64,000 bases of DNA from Pseudonocardia kujensis. Its GTDB lineage: Bacteria; Actinomycetota; Actinomycetes; Mycobacteriales; Pseudonocardiaceae. Below are positions 61,499 through 64,000 of this stretch, one piece after another. The notes under the pieces were generated by a model. It did not search any database and was not told where the DNA came from. It saw only the letters and a program-made list of their open reading frames with translations. The position numbers and the translations under genes are program-made. The number at the start of each line of letters is the position of its first letter. Position 1 is the stretch's first letter. The stretch is taken from contig NZ_JAJSOK010000001.1 in the NCBI RefSeq assembly GCF_021283305.1, positions 186,001 through 250,000 on the forward strand, written 5' to 3'.

Positions 61499-62940
61499 GA
61501 CGCCACCCCTCTCTCGTCGCTCCGGGCGTCGCCCTGGGCACTGCCGCGGCTCGTCCGCCCGCCGTCGGTCCCGCCGACCGGGACGTCGACCTGGACCTGC
61601 AACCCGCCCATGCGGGCCCGGCGGAACGTCACCGTCCCGCCCATCTCCACGGCCCGGGTCTGCATGTTGACCAGGCCGCGGTGCTCGCCCGACGGGGACA
61701 ACGCCGACGCCCGCAGGCTGCGCCGGATCTCCTCGGGCCGGCCCTTGCCGTCGTCGGACACGGTCAGCCGCACCGCGCCCGGCCGGTAGGCCAGCCGGAT
61801 CGACGCGCGGGAGGCGTCGGCGTGCATGGCGGTGTTGAACAGCGCCTCGCCGGCGATGCGGAACAGCGACTGCTCCTGCTCGGCGGGCAGCCGCACGGGC
61901 TCGCCGCCGATCCGGACGTCGATGCGCAGCTCGTCGGGCATGTGCACGGTGGTGAGCTGGCGCAGCATCGCGGGGAGGTCCTGGTCGGCGCTCTCGTGGT
62001 GGCTGAGCGCGTAGATGGCCGAGCGCAGCTGCTCGACGGCCCGCTTGGTGAGGTCCTTCGCGGTGTCGAGATGCTCGAGGAGCCGCGGCTCGTCGAGCTC
62101 GCCGCGGACCAGCTCGATGTGCATGCCCGCCGAGAGCGCGTACTGGGTGACGCTGTCGTGCAGCTCCCGGGCGATCCGGTGTCGCTCGTTGTCCAGCACC
62201 TCGCGCTGCCGGGCGGCGCCCAGCTGCTCCTGGGTGCGCTGCAGCTCGGCGTTGCGGGCCCGCAGGTCCTCCGCCTGCCGGGCCGTGCGGGCGTAGAGCT
62301 TCTCCGAGCGCTCCAGCAGCGCGCAGTTCTGCAGGGCCGAGGCCGTCTGGCCGGCCAGGATCCGCAGGACCGAGTGGTCGGTGTCGTCGACCTCGCGGTC
62401 GCGCGGGGTCCACGCCACGAACCCGCCGACGGTGCGCCCGTCGAGCCGGACGGGGACGTGGAGGTGCGTGCGGGCGGTGTCCCGGTCGTGGTCGCTGCCG
62501 TGCTCGCCGGTGTCGTCCCCCCGCCGGACCTTCTCGACGTGCGCGCGGACGGTCGCGGGCACCAGGTCCAGGTTCGTCCACTCCCCCCCGTCCGGCCCCA
62601 GCACGAGGTGGCGCGGGCTGGCGTCCTTGAGCCGGCCGTCGACCAGGGCGAAGGCGACCCAGTCGGCGGAGAGGTGGTCCGCGGCGGCGTCGACCACGGC
62701 CCGGACCAGTGCCTCGGAACCCTCCATCGTGCGGACCAGGGCCGCGGAGATCCGTTCCAGCGCGAGGATCACCCGGCGCAGCCGCACCGCCGACACCCGG
62801 TACTCCGGGTAGAACGACGGCTTGCCGGACCGCAGGCCCGTCAGCGCGTCGAGGTCGGGGCCCGGCCACGAGCGGCCCGCGGGTTGCGACGGGTCGGCCC
62901 GCGGCGGCGGCCAGGGGCCGGAGGAGGGCACGCTCGTCAC
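61495..62940 (-). CDS. GAF-domain sensor histidine kinase (NarX-type)
   Basis: A 481-aa cytosolic sensor kinase. A GAF domain spans about residues 60-205 (LRRVILALERISAALVRTME, ADWVAFALVDGRL, LRILAGQTASALQNCAL), followed by a coiled-coil linker (ARQAEDLRARNAELQRTQEQ). The HisKA_3 box holds H261 in ELHDSVTQYALSAG, and the HATPase core shows N-box EALFNTAMHAD, G1 DDGKG and GLVNMQTRAVEMGG. No transmembrane segment. It lies 10 bp downstream of the alcohol dehydrogenase, a pairing that suggests sensing linked to alcohol/ketone metabolism. Confidence 0.93.
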   Translation of the reverse strand: MTSVPSSGPWPPPRADPSQPAGRSWPGPDLDALTGLRSGKPSFYPEYRVSAVRLRRVILALERISAALVRTMEGSEALVRAVVDAAADHLSADWVAFALVDGRLKDASPRHLVLGPDGGEWTNLDLVPATVRAHVEKVRRGDDTGEHGSDHDRDTARTHLHVPVRLDGRTVGGFVAWTPRDREVDDTDHSVLRILAGQTASALQNCALLERSEKLYARTARQAEDLRARNAELQRTQEQLGAARQREVLDNERHRIARELHDSVTQYALSAGMHIELVRGELDEPRLLEHLDTAKDLTKRAVEQLRSAIYALSHHESADQDLPAMLRQLTTVHMPDELRIDVRIGGEPVRLPAEQEQSLFRIAGEALFNTAMHADASRASIRLAYRPGAVRLTVSDDGKGRPEEIRRSLRASALSPSGEHRGLVNMQTRAVEMGGTVTFRRARMGGLQVQVDVPVGGTDGGRTSRGSAQGDARSDERGVAS

Positions 62941-62950
62941 CGCTGCTCCC

Positions 62951-64000
62951 TCACAGGGCGGCCCGGAACAGCGTCTCGACCTCGTCGACGGAGGCGGGGC
63001 GGGGGTTGGTGGTCAGGCAGGCGTCGCCCAGGGTCAGCACCGCGAGCCGCGGGACGTCCGCCTCGGTCACGCCGAGTGCGGCGAGCCCGCTCGGCACGCC
63101 GACCTCGTCGCCCAGCTTGCGGATCTCCGCGGCGACCATGTCGACGGCCTCGTCGCCCGGCACCCCGTGCCCGGCCAGCCCCATCGCCTGCGCGATCGGC
63201 ACGAACCGCTCGGGGGAGGCGGCGCCGTTGAACCGCACGACGTGAGGCAGCAGCACCCCGTTGACCACCCCGTGCGGCAGGTCGAGCATCCCGCCGACCT
63301 GGTGGCTCATGGCGTGCGTCGCGCCCAGGATCGCGTTGGTGAAGGCCAGCCCGGCCTCGAGCGCTGCCTGGGCCATCGCCTGCCGGGCCCGCTGGTCGTC
63401 CGGCCGGACCATCGTCCGGGTGAGGTTGGCGTTGACCAGCGACACCGCCTGCAGCGCGTGGTGGTCGGTGAGCGGGCCGTGCGCCAGCGAGACGAACGCC
63501 TCGATGCCGTGGGTCAGCGCGTCGAGCCCGGTGGCGGCGTTGAGCCACTCCGGCATGGTCACGAGCAGCCGCGGGTCGATCACCGACACGTCCGGGACCA
63601 GCGCCCGGCCCATGATCGTGATCTTGGTGTGCCGCTCGGTGTCGGTGACGATGCAGAACTGCGAGACGTCCGCGCCGGTCCCCGACGTCGACGGCATCAT
63701 GATCAGCGGCGGGATCGGGTTGGCGATCCGGTCGATGCCCTCGTAGTCCAGGATGCGCCCGCCGTTCGACGCCAGCAGGGCCACGCCCTTGGCCGCGTCG
63801 ATCACCGAGCCGCCACCGAGCCCCATCACGACGTCGCAGCCGGAGGCCACGTAGTCGTGGTAGCCCTGCTCGATCTCGTGGTCCTTGGGGTTCGGGGTGA
63901 CGTCGGTCCACAGCCGCGGGGCGAGCCCGGTACCGCGCAGGTGCGCGAGCAGCTCGCTGGGCCAGCCGGCCTCGAACACGCCCGGGTCGGTCACCACGAA
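62951..64000 (-). CDS. Iron-containing alcohol dehydrogenase (5' end cut by the window)
   Basis: At least 349 residues of a group-III Fe-dependent alcohol dehydrogenase. NAD-binding GGGSVIDAAKG and PSTSGTGADVSQF are present, and the metal ligands lie in GLDALTHGIEAF and in the block GATHAMSHQVGGMLDLPHGV (Asp and three His). The frame stays open to the window edge (FVVTDPGVFEAGW), so the start lies beyond 64000 and perhaps 30-40 residues are missing. Substrate likely a short primary or secondary alcohol. Co-transcribed with the two-component genes downstream. Confidence 0.92.
   Translation of the reverse strand, partial: FVVTDPGVFEAGWPSELLAHLRGTGLAPRLWTDVTPNPKDHEIEQGYHDYVASGCDVVMGLGGGSVIDAAKGVALLASNGGRILDYEGIDRIANPIPPLIMMPSTSGTGADVSQFCIVTDTERHTKITIMGRALVPDVSVIDPRLLVTMPEWLNAATGLDALTHGIEAFVSLAHGPLTDHHALQAVSLVNANLTRTMVRPDDQRARQAMAQAALEAGLAFTNAILGATHAMSHQVGGMLDLPHGVVNGVLLPHVVRFNGAASPERFVPIAQAMGLAGHGVPGDEAVDMVAAEIRKLGDEVGVPSGLAALGVTEADVPRLAVLTLGDACLTTNPRPASVDEVETLFRAAL

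Overview
The window is very GC-rich actinobacterial chromosome with GTG starts, many GTGA/ATGA stop-start overlaps and short intergenic gaps. An Lsr2 homologue, MSMEG-type protein families, DUF3159 and DUF1707 proteins and a full ectoine operon suggest a free-living member of the Pseudonocardiaceae (Pseudonocardia or a close relative). This placement comes from gene content and codon style, not from a database search.

Layout. Positions 1-9 kb mix ordinary genes (TetR, Lrp with divergent hppD, YciI, a methyltransferase, MmcQ/YjbR, and an ArsR/SRPBCC pair) with an unusual amount of gene decay: remnants of a LacI regulator, two oxidoreductase/methyltransferase genes and a carboxyltransferase, plus an imperfect repeat array at about 1.9-2.24 kb. 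From 9.9 to 17.3 kb runs a tightly coupled four-gene operon headed by a Pls-type membrane non-ribosomal peptide synthetase (A, T and three transmembrane-separated terminal domains). Behind it come a BPL_N/amidotransferase-like protein, a polytopic acyltransferase-like protein and a secreted M1 metallopeptidase lipoprotein. This is the best candidate for an undescribed system: an orphan homo-poly(amino acid) pathway.

From 17.3 to 28 kb are membrane genes (the UPF0718/TIGR03943 pair) and a 4-hydroxyphenylacetate 3-monooxygenase unit. The unit holds hpaB, a flavin reductase, a 55-aa ORF and an FAD-synthetase-only RibF paralogue, with a divergent IclR regulator and tandem palindromic operators. 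Then follow an HxlR/NmrA pair, a frameshifted epimerase with a DUF1990 gene, and lsr2. From 28 to 41.5 kb are redox enzymes (F420-reductase-like, SDR, aldo-keto reductase), a lipid-kinase-like protein, a large MalT/LuxR regulator, DUF7144-LapA-DUF2252-MFS genes and an SDR/QueA-like pair.

From 41.5 to 48.3 kb are a lactate-monooxygenase-like flavoprotein, a divergent TetR operon with an AbfD/HpaB-fold enzyme lacking the usual cluster ligands, and a reduced Nit1C-type cluster (MSMEG_0569 flavoprotein, C-N hydrolase, MSMEG_0572 protein). After about 1 kb of non-coding DNA comes ectABCD (49.3-52.6 kb). The right end has a GDSL hydrolase, membrane proteins, a thiamine locus (thiE divergent from a TPP riboswitch and thiOSG), a gamma-carbonic anhydrase, a GerMN lipoprotein, a two-component system and an iron alcohol dehydrogenase cut by the window edge. 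No tRNA, rRNA, CRISPR array, intact transposase or phage gene was recognised.
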